Part shown: piece after piece, positions 1 to 9,240 of the stretch | How the letters are laid out: every line of letters begins with the position of its first letter | Position numbering within the stretch: the first letter of the stretch is position 1 | From: [Clostridium] aminophilum DSM 10710 | GTDB lineage: Bacteria; Bacillota; Clostridia; Lachnospirales; Lachnospiraceae | Assembly (NCBI RefSeq): GCF_000711825.1 | Contig: NZ_JONJ01000015.1 | Span: 24,579 to 88,578, forward strand | Direction: 5' to 3' | DNA length: 64,000 nt | Notes under the pieces: generated by a model | Seen by the model: the letters and a program-made list of their open reading frames with translations, nothing else | Databases searched by the model: none | What the model was told of the DNA's origin: nothing | Translations under genes and position numbers: made by a program

Positions 1-130
1 GCGCCGCATACTCATCATCCGCCTGCCGGTAACTCAGATAGTCTCGAAGAAACATTCCCGATGAGATCAGAAAAACCGCGATCAGCACCGCCGGAATCAG
101 ACGGTCACATATTCTTTGCTTCTTCCTCAT
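1..130 (-). CDS. class B sortase, N-terminal part (runs off the left edge)
   Basis: The reading frame starts at an ATG at 130 and stays open to the window edge, giving about 43 residues: a basic start (MRKKQR), a hydrophobic membrane segment at about residues 11-25, then a Tyr/Arg-rich stretch containing RDYLSYRQADDEYAA. A short signal-anchor followed by such a segment is typical of class B sortases, membrane transpeptidases that attach surface proteins to the cell wall. The start overlaps the end of the DUF1292 gene by 26 bp, which suggests translational coupling. The catalytic His, Cys and Arg lie outside the window, so the family call rests on the N-terminus alone. Confidence 0.5.
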   Translation of the reverse strand, partial: MRKKQRICDRLIPAVLIAVFLISSGMFLRDYLSYRQADDEYAA

Positions 131-449
131 CGATGATGTCCTCATCACCATTCTCTGTGATAATCTCATTGAACGCAGCACTCACGGTATCATATTCCTC
201 ATCCGTCTCGATGTTGTCGAGCTGCGGCTCACCGTTCTCATCCTCAAAATAGCGATACAGGAAGACGGTGCTCTCCTGCTCGTCCGCCGTCTCTTCCGGA
301 AGAAGCGCAATGTATTCTCCGTCGCCCGCCTCAAAGATCATGAGGACCACGCACTCCAATTCTTTTCCGTCATCGAGCATTACCGTCACAGTATCTCTCT
401 GCTGCTCTTCCTGCTCCATGCCCGCATTTCCATTCTTATTCTCTGCCAT
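105..449 (-). CDS. DUF1292 family protein
   Basis: A 114-residue, very acidic protein. The core at about residues 20-75 (TVTVMLDDGKELECVVLMIFEAGDGEYIALLP and onward, then a FLYRYFEDENG segment) matches the DUF1292 (YrzB-like) pattern of small cytosolic Firmicutes proteins. The function of the family is unknown. The C-terminal 35 residues are rich in Glu and Asp and probably flexible. The next gene downstream overlaps its end. The ribosome binding site is weak (GGAAA about 5 bases before the ATG). The family call is secure; no role can be inferred from the sequence. Confidence 0.85.
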   Translation of the reverse strand: MAENKNGNAGMEQEEQQRDTVTVMLDDGKELECVVLMIFEAGDGEYIALLPEETADEQESTVFLYRYFEDENGEPQLDNIETDEEYDTVSAAFNEIITENGDEDIIDEEEAKNM

Positions 450-595
450 CTGTTTTTCCGGTGCGCCGAACGCGCCCGGTTCTCCTTTCCGTTATCTCTG
501 CTGTTGTGTGTCGCTGTTAAACACTATCTCCACTCTATCAGACCGTCCATAAAAAAAGCAACTTCTTTCTCCAATCGGTTTTCGAAACACCGCGT

Positions 596-1183
596 TCAGT
601 ATTCCACACCGTTCCGGGCCCGGATTCCGCGGTCATACGGGTGCTTTTGCTTCCGGAACTCGGTGATGTAATCCGCCCGGGCGATGAGTTCTTCCGCCGG
701 ATCTCTCCCGGTCAGAACCACCTCCAGTCCCGCCGGCCGCTGATCCAGAAAGCCGGTCAGCTCCTCTAACGGAATCATACCGGTATTGACAGCGGCGCAC
801 GCCTCATCCAGAACAAGCAGCACCTCTGCCGTGAGATCCCCGGAATCTGCACCGGAATCATCCACCGCATTTGACGGATGATCCACATTTTCGAGGACGG
901 AATTCACCGTTTCCACCGCTTTCCGGAACATCGTAAGATTCGCTTTTGCAGCCTCTTTTTTTACTTCCGCGGTCATATTCCAGGTAAAACCGAAATCACC
1001 GGCTGCCGGAATCACCGTGACGTTTTCCATCCGGCTCAGCGCTGCCGCCTCCCCGGAGCGGTCATTTTTCAGAAAGCGGCAGATCACCGCCCGCTTTCCG
1101 CTGCCGGCCATGCGCAGTGCCAGTCCGGCCGCTGCCGTCGATTTTCCCTTTCCGTCTCCGCAGTAAAGATGAACCAGCCCCAT
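596..1183 (-). CDS. cobO: cob(I)yrinic acid a,c-diamide adenosyltransferase (CobO/BtuR family)
   Basis: A 195-residue cytosolic enzyme that transfers the 5'-deoxyadenosyl group of ATP to cob(I)alamin or a corrinoid precursor. The N-terminal P-loop GDGKGKST (residues 9-16) is the diagnostic CobO variant. LVLDEACAAVNTGMI (about 130) is the conserved Walker-B-like segment, and the C-terminal YITEFRKQKHPYDRGIRARNGVEY is typical of the family. About 20 acidic residues before the DEAC motif look like a small species-specific insertion. The start lies 2 bp after the upstream helicase stop and its ribosome binding site (GGGAGG) overlaps that stop, so the two are cotranscribed. No other cobalamin genes are nearby, so it may serve corrinoid salvage. 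Confidence 0.9.
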   Translation of the reverse strand: MGLVHLYCGDGKGKSTAAAGLALRMAGSGKRAVICRFLKNDRSGEAAALSRMENVTVIPAAGDFGFTWNMTAEVKKEAAKANLTMFRKAVETVNSVLENVDHPSNAVDDSGADSGDLTAEVLLVLDEACAAVNTGMIPLEELTGFLDQRPAGLEVVLTGRDPAEELIARADYITEFRKQKHPYDRGIRARNGVEY

Positions 1184-1185
1184 GC

Positions 1186-3234
1186 TTACCTCCCGTCATA
1201 GGTATCGGAACGCACGCCGAACCCGTTCTGTACCCGAAAATGTTCTCCGCCGGATTCCCCGGCCGATGACGCCCGTCCCGGAATTCCATTGCCTCTTTTT
1301 TCAGCTCTCAGCCGGGATCCGGCATTGCCTGCGGCTTCCGGACGAACGCGATGTGAGCCCCGGCCCTCATCGTTTCCTCCGGCGGTTCCCTTCCCGGTCA
1401 TCGCCTCCGGCATACCTCCGTAGTCTGCGACAAAGCGGGACACTTCCACCGGCTTTTTAAACCGTTCCTTCACCGCGCAGACCATCAGTCTAAACTTTGC
1501 CCTCGTCATACCGACATAGAAAAGTCTCCGCTCTTCCTCGATATCGTCATCCAGAAGTGCCTTGTTATGCGGGACTACGCCTTCATTCGCATCCAGAATG
1601 AAGACAATCTGAAATTCCAGTCCTTTTGCGCCGTGCATCGTTGCCAGCGTGACCGCATCCGTATTCAGCTGCCCCTGCTGTGCCTGATTGCGGAGTTCCT
1701 CCCGGTACGCCTCCATATGCGCGAACCATTCCTCAAATGTACTGTAATTTGCCGCGCTGTCCCGGAGTTCATCCGCCGTCTCCATGAGATCTTCCAGCCG
1801 CGCATGCCGCGTCTCGGCATATTCCCTGAGAAATGCGTCATATCCCACACCCTGACGGATGTAATTGACCGCCGCAAGCGGCGACATCCGGGAGATGGCT
1901 TTCAGATCATACTGCAGATCCTCGATCTTCTGGATCATCCAGTCCTTGTCTTTGTAGTATTCTTTCAGATCAAACCACGACACGGTCTCCGACATCAGAC
2001 TCGCCCGGCTGATATAGCGCTTCGGCCGGTTCATAATCCGAAGAAAACCGCTCCGGCCCATATCGCCCATCGCCATCCGGATGTAGGCGATGATATTCTG
2101 TGAAATCCAGTGGTCGTAGAGATTCGGAACACGGTCGCGCGTCCGGAACGGGATATTGTCCCCCATCAGCGCTTCCATCAGCGTTCTCGGCCCGGAATTT
2201 GTCCGGTAGAGAACCGCAATCTCTTTTGCCGGCACGCCGGAACGGATGTACTCTCCGATCGCCGAAGCCAGAAAACCGGCTTCCTCTCTCGGATCCTCAA
2301 ACACCCGTGTCATGACTTCTTTTCCGTGAGAACCGGCCGAGCGGATCGCCTTCGGAAAACGCTTCCGGTTATGGTCGATCAGCCGGAGCGCCGCCCTCAC
2401 GATCTCATCTGTACAGCGGTAATTGACGTCAAGAAGCACCCGTTTTGCGGTTGGATAATCCTTCTCAAATCCAAGCATAATCTCCGGTCTCGCGCCGCGG
2501 AAACGGTAGATCGACTGGTCGTCATCGCCGACAATAAACAGATTGTCTTCCGGCCTGGCGAGCATCCGCATGATCTCGTACTGAAGCCGGTTGATATCCT
2601 GAAACTCATCAATCAGAATATATCGGTATTTCCGCTGCCATGCCGCAAGAATGTCCCCTCGCTGCTGAAAGAGTTCCAGACACATGACCATCATGTCGTC
2701 AAAATCGATGAGTCCCGCGCGCCGCATCCAGTCGTCGTATCCGCTGTAGATTCCCCGGAACACCTCGTCCGGACAGCTCGTGGAATAATAATTCCGAAGT
2801 GACATCCGCTCGGATTTCACCATGCTGATCTCGGAGAGAACCTGGGAGGTGAATTCATTGACATCCTCCGGCTCAATCCCCGCCCGTTCGGACAGTTCCC
2901 GGATCACCTGGCGCTGCTGCTCTTCCCGCACAATATTGTCCGCGGAATAGTTATACGCCAGTTTCAGAATCCGGAAAAAAACCGAGTGAAACGTTCCGAA
3001 CGTGACCCTGGACGGTTTTCCGGTGAGTTTTCCATAGCGTTCCTTCATCTCCAGCGCTGCGGCACGGGTGAAGGTGATCACCAGAATCGATCCGGGATCT
3101 GCACCGTACTGCTCCGTCAGGTATTTTACGCGGTGCGTAATAACCGTGGTCTTTCCGGATCCCGGTCCGGCCAGAACGATCATCGGCCCTTCGCCGTGGG
3201 TGATCGCCTGCTGCTGCGCTTCGCTGAATGCCAT
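1186..3234 (-). CDS. UvrD/PcrA-like superfamily I DNA helicase
   Basis: An ATP-dependent 3'-5' DNA helicase of 682 residues. The Walker A motif GPGSGKT is at residues 23-29, motif II LIDEFQDINR at about 225, motif III GDDDQSIYRFRGA at about 255, motif V ATMHGAKGLEFQIVF at about 530 and motif VI RRLFYVGMTRAK at about 575. The last 70 residues are Gly/Arg-rich and not conserved, and the protein is shorter than a typical PcrA of about 740 residues. The start at 3234 is chosen because an AAAGGAG site sits just upstream; the frame extends 28 codons further without a better start. Expected roles are repair and removal of proteins or R-loops from DNA. Confidence 0.9.
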   Translation of the reverse strand: MAFSEAQQQAITHGEGPMIVLAGPGSGKTTVITHRVKYLTEQYGADPGSILVITFTRAAALEMKERYGKLTGKPSRVTFGTFHSVFFRILKLAYNYSADNIVREEQQRQVIRELSERAGIEPEDVNEFTSQVLSEISMVKSERMSLRNYYSTSCPDEVFRGIYSGYDDWMRRAGLIDFDDMMVMCLELFQQRGDILAAWQRKYRYILIDEFQDINRLQYEIMRMLARPEDNLFIVGDDDQSIYRFRGARPEIMLGFEKDYPTAKRVLLDVNYRCTDEIVRAALRLIDHNRKRFPKAIRSAGSHGKEVMTRVFEDPREEAGFLASAIGEYIRSGVPAKEIAVLYRTNSGPRTLMEALMGDNIPFRTRDRVPNLYDHWISQNIIAYIRMAMGDMGRSGFLRIMNRPKRYISRASLMSETVSWFDLKEYYKDKDWMIQKIEDLQYDLKAISRMSPLAAVNYIRQGVGYDAFLREYAETRHARLEDLMETADELRDSAANYSTFEEWFAHMEAYREELRNQAQQGQLNTDAVTLATMHGAKGLEFQIVFILDANEGVVPHNKALLDDDIEEERRLFYVGMTRAKFRLMVCAVKERFKKPVEVSRFVADYGGMPEAMTGKGTAGGNDEGRGSHRVRPEAAGNAGSRLRAEKRGNGIPGRASSAGESGGEHFRVQNGFGVRSDTYDGR

Positions 3235-3265
3235 GAGCGCTCCTTTCTCCTGTTTCCTTTGTCGG

Positions 3266-3293
3266 AAAAAGAGGGCACAAACGGCCCTCTTTT
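3266..3293 (-). terminator. intrinsic terminator after gltX
   Basis: The inverted repeat AAGAGGGC / GCCCTCTT has a 7-base loop and is followed by a T-run on the minus strand. It lies 70 bp past the gltX stop and just before the helicase gene. A second hairpin (CTTTTCCG / CGGAAAAG) lies between it and gltX. Confidence 0.75.
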
Positions 3294-3363
3294 CCGCTGG
3301 CTGCCCGCGGCAGCCCATTGTTCACTGATGAATCTTTTCCGTCATCTGACCGGAAAAGGTGTT

Positions 3364-4812
3364 TTATGCCTCTAAAAGAGCAATGCCCTTCTTCAGTCTC
3401 GCAAGAGACTCTTCTTTTCCGAATACCTCCAGAAGTTCGGTTGCGCCGGCCGGTGTGGTCTGCTTGCCGGAGAGAGCGGTACGGATCGGCCACATGATAT
3501 AACCGGTCTTGTATCCCTTCTCCTCGCCGAATTTCTTCAGGGTCTCAAACAGGGCGTCATTGCTCCAGTCTTCCTGTCCCTCAAGGATCGGCATCACTTC
3601 CTTCAGAAGTTCCAGAGAGTTCTCTTTCGTGGTCTTCATCTTCTTGTGAATGTAAAGATCCGTGGAGTACTCCGGAAGTTCCTCGAAGAAGTCGATCATC
3701 TCCGGGATATCCGGATAGATCTCGATTCTGGACTTCACCATCGCTGCAATGCGCTTGAGATTCAGCGGCTTCGTGATCACCTTTTTGATGTACGGGAGCG
3801 CATTCTCATAGAACTTGTCCTCATCCATTGCTTTGACATACTCACTGTTCATCCAGCGAAGCTTCTGCATGTCGAAGACCGCCGGATTCTTAGCGATATG
3901 CGTATAATCAAAGGCACGGATCAGCTCATCGAGTGAGAAGATCTCGGTATTGTCGGTCGGAGACCATCCGAGGAGCGCCACAAAGTTGACCACCGCCTCC
4001 GGGATGAAACCTGCCTCGATCAGATCCTCATAAGAAGCGTGTCCGCTTCTCTTGGAAAGCTTCTTGTGCTCTTCATTGGTGATGGTCGGGCAGTGAATGT
4101 ATTTCGGGATCTCCCATCCGAACGCATCATACAGACGGTTGTACTTCGGGGAGGAAGACAGATACTCTGCTCCTCTGACCACGTGGGTGATGCCCATCAG
4201 ATGATCATCGATAACATTGGCAAAATTGTATGTCGGGAAACCGTCGGACTTGATGAGAACCATATCGTCCAGCTCGGAGTTGTCAACAGAGATATCTCCG
4301 TACAGCTCATCGTGGAACGTCGTGGTTCCCTCGGCCGGGTTATTCTGACGGATGACAAACGGCTTTCCGGCTGCGAGATTTGCCTCGATCTCCTCTTTGG
4401 AAAGATGCAGGCAGTGCTTGTCATAGGTCATGATGCGCTCGCCGTTTACCTCTCTTGCCAGAGACTCCAGTCTCTCCTTATCACAGAAGCAGTAGTAAGC
4501 TTCGCCCTTCTCGACGAGCTCCTTCGCATACTTCATGTAAATGCCTTCTCTGACACGGTCACTCTGAACATACGGACCAACCGGGCCGCCGATATCCGGT
4601 CCCTCATCATGGATCAGTCCGGTGCCTTTCAGGGTATCATAGATAATCTCGGTCGCGCCCTCGACAAAACGTCCCTGATCGGTATCCTCGATTCGAAGAA
4701 TATAGTCGCCGCCCTCATGCTTTGCGATCAGATATGCATAAAGCGCGGTTCTCAGGTTTCCGACATGCATTCTTCCGGTCGGACTCGGCGCGTATCTCGT
4801 TCTGATTTTCAT
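3364..4812 (-). CDS. gltX: glutamate--tRNA ligase
   Basis: A class I aminoacyl-tRNA synthetase of 482 residues that charges tRNA-Glu (possibly also tRNA-Gln in a non-discriminating form). The N-terminus [25 protein letters not shown] carries the HIGH-class signature as HVGN, GEDTDQ-type residues appear as RIEDTDQGR at about 42, and [15 protein letters not shown] at about 255 is the KMSKS-type loop. The C-terminal helical anticodon-binding domain is complete, and length is normal. It is monocistronic with its own promoter upstream (4876-4905) and a terminator downstream. Whether a GatCAB route is used cannot be judged here. Confidence 0.96.
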   Translation of the reverse strand: MKIRTRYAPSPTGRMHVGNLRTALYAYLIAKHEGGDYILRIEDTDQGRFVEGATEIIYDTLKGTGLIHDEGPDIGGPVGPYVQSDRVREGIYMKYAKELVEKGEAYYCFCDKERLESLAREVNGERIMTYDKHCLHLSKEEIEANLAAGKPFVIRQNNPAEGTTTFHDELYGDISVDNSELDDMVLIKSDGFPTYNFANVIDDHLMGITHVVRGAEYLSSSPKYNRLYDAFGWEIPKYIHCPTITNEEHKKLSKRSGHASYEDLIEAGFIPEAVVNFVALLGWSPTDNTEIFSLDELIRAFDYTHIAKNPAVFDMQKLRWMNSEYVKAMDEDKFYENALPYIKKVITKPLNLKRIAAMVKSRIEIYPDIPEMIDFFEELPEYSTDLYIHKKMKTTKENSLELLKEVMPILEGQEDWSNDALFETLKKFGEEKGYKTGYIMWPIRTALSGKQTTPAGATELLEVFGKEESLARLKKGIALLEA

Positions 4813-4875
4813 ATTCTTATTTACCCCTCATTCTCTGAAATTCTTGGAACAATTTCAATCTGAAAATTATATTAC

Positions 4876-4905
4876 ATTTTACCACATTTCATCATATATG
4901 TCCAA
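4876..4905 (-). promoter_or_regulatory. probable sigma-A promoter of gltX
   Basis: On the minus strand, TTGGAC (4900-4905) and TAAAAT (4876-4881) are separated by 18 bp and lie about 65 bp before the gltX start. An overlapping TATAAT a few bases downstream is an alternative -10. Confidence 0.55.
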
Positions 4906-4932
4906 ATACTTGAAATGCGGCCTGTGAATCGG

Positions 4933-6300
4933 TCAGTTGTTCATCAATCCGAGGATTTTGCTGGCAAATGTGAAATAAATCATCAGGCTGGCCGCATCAA
5001 CCACCGTCGTCAGCATCGGAGACGCGACGAGGGCCGGATCCAGATGAATCGCCTTAGCCAGCATCGGAAGCATGCTGCCGATGCTCTTCGCAATGATGAC
5101 CGTACAGAACACGCTCAGCACTACGACAAAGCTGATCATGGTGTGCCCCGGATACTGAATCATCAGCCGTACAAAATTCGCGGACGCAAGGATAAAACCG
5201 CAGATCATGCCGACCCGCACCTCTTTCCAGAGGACCCGCGCCGCATCCGGCAGTTCAATATCACCGACCGCCATTCCTCGGATGATCATGGTACTCGCCT
5301 GGCTGCCGGAGTTTCCGCCCGTATCCATCAGCATCGGCACGAATGTTACCAAAAGCGGAACCGCCGCAAAGGCATTCTCGTATTTCAGAAGAATCGCTCC
5401 GGTAAAAAGACTCGAAAACATCAGGACCAGAAGCCACGGGATACGGTTTCTGGCAAGTGTCAGAACATCCGTCTTCAGATACGGCTTTTCCGACGGAATG
5501 ATCGCCGCCATCTTCTGGATATCCTCGGTTGCCTCTTCCTCCATGACATCCATGACGTCATCGACCGTGATAATGCCGACCAGACGGTCCTCGTTATCCA
5601 CGACCGGAAGGGACAGAAGATCGTAATCGTTGAAGATCATTGCCACATTTTCCTGGTCTTCCGTGGTCGTAACCTTGATCACATTATCATCCATGATATC
5701 GCCGATGACAGTCTCGTAAGGATTCATCAGAAGATCCTTGACCGTGATGACGCCCTCAAGACATCTCGTATTATCGGTCACATAGCAGGTGTAAATGGTC
5801 TCTTTGTCGACACCATTTTCCCGGATATACTCAAATGCATCCCGAACCGTCATCGTCTTGCGGAGTCCGATGTACTCCGCCGTCATGACACTTCCTGCGC
5901 TGTCGTCCGGATAATTCAGAAACTGATTGATCAGCTTCCGGGTATCGGGGTTGGAGTTCTTGAGAACACGCTTTACGACGTTCGCTGGGAGCTCTTCGAG
6001 CATGTCAACCGCATCGTCGACGTAGAGGTCGTTGACAATGACGCTGAGCTCGTTATCGGTGATGCTGGTGATAATCTGCTGCTGATTCTCAACTGGAAGC
6101 GCGGCAAACACATCCGTGGCCAGCTCCTTCGGAAGCATACGGAATACCACCACCGTCTGCTCCGAATTCAGATCTTCCATAAAGTTTGCAATGTCGACCT
6201 CGTTCATCTCGATGAGCTCGGCCTTCAATTCGCGGTATTTTTTCTCTTTCACGAGCGCGTTCAGTTTATCGAACAGCTCGTCCATTTCCATGTTATCCAC
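4933..6300 (-). CDS. mgtE: MgtE family magnesium transporter
   Basis: A 455-residue Mg2+ channel/transporter. Order: an N-terminal helical Mg-sensing domain (about 1-125) with many acidic residues, a CBS pair (about 130-250, including VGIITVDDVMDVMEEEATEDIQK), a connecting helix, and five membrane helices (about 280-455). The pore motif PMLMDTGGNSGSQ is intact. I prefer the GTG start at 6300, because a GGAG site lies 9 bases before it and the first downstream ATG is too far from that site. The gene is preceded by an unusually long upstream region with terminator-like hairpins (6556-6583 and 6623-6716), so transcription attenuation is plausible. Confidence 0.93.
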   Translation of the reverse strand: MDNMEMDELFDKLNALVKEKKYRELKAELIEMNEVDIANFMEDLNSEQTVVVFRMLPKELATDVFAALPVENQQQIITSITDNELSVIVNDLYVDDAVDMLEELPANVVKRVLKNSNPDTRKLINQFLNYPDDSAGSVMTAEYIGLRKTMTVRDAFEYIRENGVDKETIYTCYVTDNTRCLEGVITVKDLLMNPYETVIGDIMDDNVIKVTTTEDQENVAMIFNDYDLLSLPVVDNEDRLVGIITVDDVMDVMEEEATEDIQKMAAIIPSEKPYLKTDVLTLARNRIPWLLVLMFSSLFTGAILLKYENAFAAVPLLVTFVPMLMDTGGNSGSQASTMIIRGMAVGDIELPDAARVLWKEVRVGMICGFILASANFVRLMIQYPGHTMISFVVVLSVFCTVIIAKSIGSMLPMLAKAIHLDPALVASPMLTTVVDAASLMIYFTFASKILGLMNN

Positions 6301-6622
6301 CGGTTCTTTCTCCTTTCTAAACACCGGTCCCGTTCCGTCTCGGAACAACCGGTATCTGTCCGCAGAATGACTTCTGCGCATTCAATGATGATCGACAGTT
6401 TAGATCAGCAGAAAGACAGCATTTCCGGACGATTTGCGTTGCAGCAGGGCACACAAAGAAAACCCTTAAGGCGCGATCCGTGCCGCGGGTCTGGTCCCTG
6501 CAGATTCTTTGTTTTTCGTCCCGGAATTCCTTCTCTGTCATTTTCGCACACGAAAAAACCACGGGCAGAAAAGCTCTTGCCCGGATACGGCCTCCCATCC
6601 ATGCGGCCGGGATGACAGATAT
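6301..6622. other. mgtE 5' region without a convincing gene
   Basis: About 320 bp between the mgtE start and the upstream terminator-like hairpin. It holds one further hairpin (6556-6583) and a GC-rich inverted repeat near 6324-6356 (ACCGGTTGTTCC / GGAACGGGACCGGT, minus strand). I looked for the conserved M-box (ykoK) riboswitch core and did not find it. Confidence 0.5.
6556..6583 (-). terminator. terminator-like hairpin upstream of mgtE
   Basis: CGGGCA (6562-6567) and TGCCCG (6578-6583) form a stem with a 10-base loop. On the minus strand it is followed by TGG and a run of six T. It could end the short transcript from 6769 or act as an attenuator for mgtE. Confidence 0.5.
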
Positions 6623-6716
6623 AAAAAATCAGATGGCAGTGCGCGCAGCGGCTGTATTCCGCCCGGCATGCTTGTCACATATGAATATGTCAGATGCTTC
6701 AGAGGCACACACTGCC
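6623..6716 (-). promoter_or_regulatory. attenuator-like hairpin in the mgtE upstream region
   Basis: GGCAGTGCGCGC (6635-6646) pairs with GCACACACTGCC (6705-6716) as a 12-bp stem with two G-U pairs on the minus-strand RNA. A smaller hairpin (ACATAT/ATATGT, 6677-6690) sits inside the loop. The stem is followed by six T (6623-6628). The arrangement resembles a transcription attenuator or the end of a short transcript. Confidence 0.5.
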
Positions 6717-6769
6717 TTCCGTTCAGGATGACTGCCGTCTGAATCTGCTCTGCTCGTTCGACCTTCCAC
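6629..6769 (-). CDS. possible 46-residue leader ORF upstream of mgtE
   Basis: A GTG start with a good AGGAG site 8 bases upstream opens a 46-codon frame (VEGRTSRADSDGSHPERK and onward) whose stop codon sits at the base of the terminator-like stem 6635-6716. The product is charged, has two Cys, no membrane segment and no match that I recognise. Because the frame runs through the whole stem, ribosome position would affect hairpin formation, which is how leader peptides work. It may also be a chance frame. Confidence is low. Confidence 0.3.
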   Translation of the reverse strand: MEGRTSRADSDGSHPERKAVCASEASDIFICDKHAGRNTAAARTAI

Positions 6770-7043
6770 TGCGTTCACTCCTTTCTTAGAATTGTTCCAT
6801 AATTGATATGTCTCAGATCCGGAATTGATCGGTTCGGAATCATGCTGAAAATACAATCCTTCCAAAAAACGTCAATCTCCGTAACTTTCATTATACGTTC
6901 CGAATGCGTTTTGCGCAATTCTTTTCACCGCATAATACGCATAATTTTTTCCATGAAAAGTGTAAAGCACTCTCTATGGAACAAAGTCCGCGGAGCGTTT
7001 TTATTTCATAGGGAATTTCGGAGAAATTTCCTATGAAATAACA
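6770..7043. other. intergenic region between pnp and the mgtE leader
   Basis: AT-rich with no convincing gene. It contains a near-perfect 12-bp inverted repeat TTATTTCATAGG / CCTATGAAATAA (7001-7012 and 7030-7041) whose inner bases continue the pairing; no T-run follows, so it may be an operator or an mRNA-stabilising hairpin rather than a terminator. Confidence 0.5.
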
Positions 7044-7044
7044 C

Positions 7045-7075
7045 AAAACAGAGCCCCCGCGAAAGCGGAGGCCCT
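7045..7075 (-). terminator. intrinsic terminator after pnp
   Basis: A GC-rich stem around a GAAA/TTTC loop (7051-7074, one mismatch) is followed by GTTTTGT on the minus strand, about 70 bp past the pnp stop. Confidence 0.7.
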
Positions 7076-7140
7076 GCCCTCTATCCGGCTCACGGCCGGA
7101 ACCTTATGATCATGATTTTCGATGATCGCGATTGCCGCGA

Positions 7141-9240
7141 TTATCGGTTGGTGCCCAGATCAGACGGCTTCATGCTCAGGTTGATGCGTCCCATCTTGTC
7201 GACTTCGATAACCTTTACGGTTACTTCGTCGCCGATGTTGACAACATCCTCCACATTTTCCACTCTCTTCTCGGAGAGCTTGGAGATATGAACCATACCG
7301 TCCTTGTTCGGAGCAAGCTGTACGAATGCGCCGAAGTTCATGATACGTACAACCTTACCGGTGTATACCTGACCCGGCTCGATGTCTGTGACAATGCTGT
7401 GGATGATCGCCTTTGCCTTGTCGATCATCTCCTGATCAGTGCCGCAGATGGAAACCTGACCGTCATCGTTGATGTCGATCTTTACGCCGGTCTCATCAAT
7501 GATACCATTGATCACCTTACCCTGCTTTCCGACAACATCGCCGATCTTCTTCGGGTCGATCATCATCATATCGATCTTCGGAGCATACTCGGAAAGCTGC
7601 TTTCTCGGCTCAGAGATGCACGGTGCCATGACATCATCCATGATGTGAAGTCTTGCCTGTCTGGTTCTGCGGATCGCTTCCTCAACGATCGGGCGTGTCA
7701 GACCGTGGATCTTGATATCCATCTGGATCGCAGTGATACCCTTGTGTGTACCTGCTACCTTGAAGTCCATATCGCCGAAGAAGTCCTCGATGCCCTGAAT
7801 ATCGGTCAGGACAATGTAGTCGTCATCGGTCTCACCGGTAACCAGACCGCAGGAGATACCTGCAACCATGGACTTGATCGGAACACCGGTTGCCATGAGT
7901 GCCATACAGGAAGCGCAGATACTTGCCTGAGAAGTGGAACCGTTGGACTCCATGGTCTCAGATACGGCACGGATTGCATACGGGAACTCTTCCTCTGTCG
8001 GCAGAACCGGAACCAGCGCTCTCTCTGCGAGTGCGCCGTGACCGATCTCACGACGGCCCGGACCTCTGGACGGCTTTGTCTCACCGACAGAGTAGGACGG
8101 GAAGTTGTACTGATGGAGATATCTCTTATAGGTGATGTTGGTGTCAAGGCCTTCCAGCTTCTGAACCTCGGAAAGCGGAGCCAGTGTGACAACATCGAGA
8201 ATCTGTGTCTGACCACGGGTGAACATTGCGGAACCGTGAACTCTCGGAAGAAGGTCAACTTCCGCAGCCAGCGGACGGATCTCGTCAATCTGTCTGCCGT
8301 CCGGACGCTTGCGGTCCTTCAGGATCATCTTGCGGACCGTCTTCTTCTCGTACTGATACATGGCATCCGGAAGCTGTGCAACCCACTCCGGCTTCTCCGC
8401 GTACTCTTCTGCAAGCTTATCGGTCAGAGCGGCGATTCTCTCGTCGCGAACCATCTTGTCATCGGTGAAGACAGCCTTCTCCATCTCTTCCGACGGGATC
8501 TTTGTCATGAGATCCTGAACCAGATCCGCGTCTACGCCGAAGCTCTGGTACTGCATCTTTTCTTTGCCGCATTCTGCAACGATGCGGTCGATGAACTTGA
8601 TGATCTCCTGGTTTACTTCATGGCACTTGTAGATTGCCTCGATCATGGTGTCTTCCGGAATCTCGTTTGCACCGGCCTCGATCATGATAACCTTTTCTCT
8701 GGTGGATGCAACGGTCAGCGCCAGATCGGAAACAAGTTTCTGGTCGTTGGTCGGATTGACAATGAATTCACCCTCGATCATTCCGAGCTGTGTGGTTGCA
8801 CACGGGCCGTCAAACGGGATATCGGAAATGCTGGTTGCAATTGCGGAACCGAGCATCGCGGTCAGCTCCGGGCTGCAGTCCGGGTCTACGGACATAACAA
8901 GGTTGTCGAGAAGAACATCATTTCTGAAATCCTTCGGGAACAGCGGTCTCATCGGACGGTCGATGACACGGTCGATCAGAACCGCATTGTCGCTTGCCTT
9001 ACCCTCGCGCTTCTTGAATCCGCCCGGGAACTTTCCGATCGAATACATTTTCTCCTCATACTCAACACTGAGCGGGAAGAAATCCACGCCGTCTCTCGGC
9101 TTTGCGGACGCGGTTGCTGTGGATACCACAACGGTATCGCCGTAATGCATGAATGCTGCACCATTGGCCTGTGCCGCAACTCTGCCGACGTCAACGGTCA
9201 GCGTTCTGCCGCCAAGCTCCATTGAAAAACTCTTAAACAT
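7141..9240 (-). CDS. pnp: polyribonucleotide nucleotidyltransferase
   Basis: A 699-residue 3'-5' exoribonuclease using phosphate, part of the RNA degradation machinery. Order: RNase PH-like domain 1 (about 1-220), helical domain, RNase PH-like domain 2 (about 310-540, with FTRGQTQIL and the GPGRREIGHGALAERAL active-site region), a KH domain (about 555-615, with IGDVVGKQGKVINGI) and an S1 domain (about 620-690). The start at 9240 has GGAG 5 bases upstream; the frame extends 41 codons further without a good site. It lies downstream of rpsO in the order common in Firmicutes and may be partly cotranscribed with it, although a terminator stands between. Confidence 0.97.
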   Translation of the reverse strand: MFKSFSMELGGRTLTVDVGRVAAQANGAAFMHYGDTVVVSTATASAKPRDGVDFFPLSVEYEEKMYSIGKFPGGFKKREGKASDNAVLIDRVIDRPMRPLFPKDFRNDVLLDNLVMSVDPDCSPELTAMLGSAIATSISDIPFDGPCATTQLGMIEGEFIVNPTNDQKLVSDLALTVASTREKVIMIEAGANEIPEDTMIEAIYKCHEVNQEIIKFIDRIVAECGKEKMQYQSFGVDADLVQDLMTKIPSEEMEKAVFTDDKMVRDERIAALTDKLAEEYAEKPEWVAQLPDAMYQYEKKTVRKMILKDRKRPDGRQIDEIRPLAAEVDLLPRVHGSAMFTRGQTQILDVVTLAPLSEVQKLEGLDTNITYKRYLHQYNFPSYSVGETKPSRGPGRREIGHGALAERALVPVLPTEEEFPYAIRAVSETMESNGSTSQASICASCMALMATGVPIKSMVAGISCGLVTGETDDDYIVLTDIQGIEDFFGDMDFKVAGTHKGITAIQMDIKIHGLTRPIVEEAIRRTRQARLHIMDDVMAPCISEPRKQLSEYAPKIDMMMIDPKKIGDVVGKQGKVINGIIDETGVKIDINDDGQVSICGTDQEMIDKAKAIIHSIVTDIEPGQVYTGKVVRIMNFGAFVQLAPNKDGMVHISKLSEKRVENVEDVVNIGDEVTVKVIEVDKMGRINLSMKPSDLGTNR

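Noticed and set aside
4915..6615. Long plus-strand open frame opposite mgtE
   Set aside because: Mirror frame of a real gene, His/Arg-rich with no domain.
6301..6620. M-box (ykoK) magnesium riboswitch before mgtE
   Set aside because: The conserved GGTGAGGCTCC-type core and the paired CTGCCC segment are not found on the minus strand.
7132..9225. Long plus-strand open frame opposite pnp
   Set aside because: It is the antisense of the pnp coding region; codon structure and motifs support only the minus strand.
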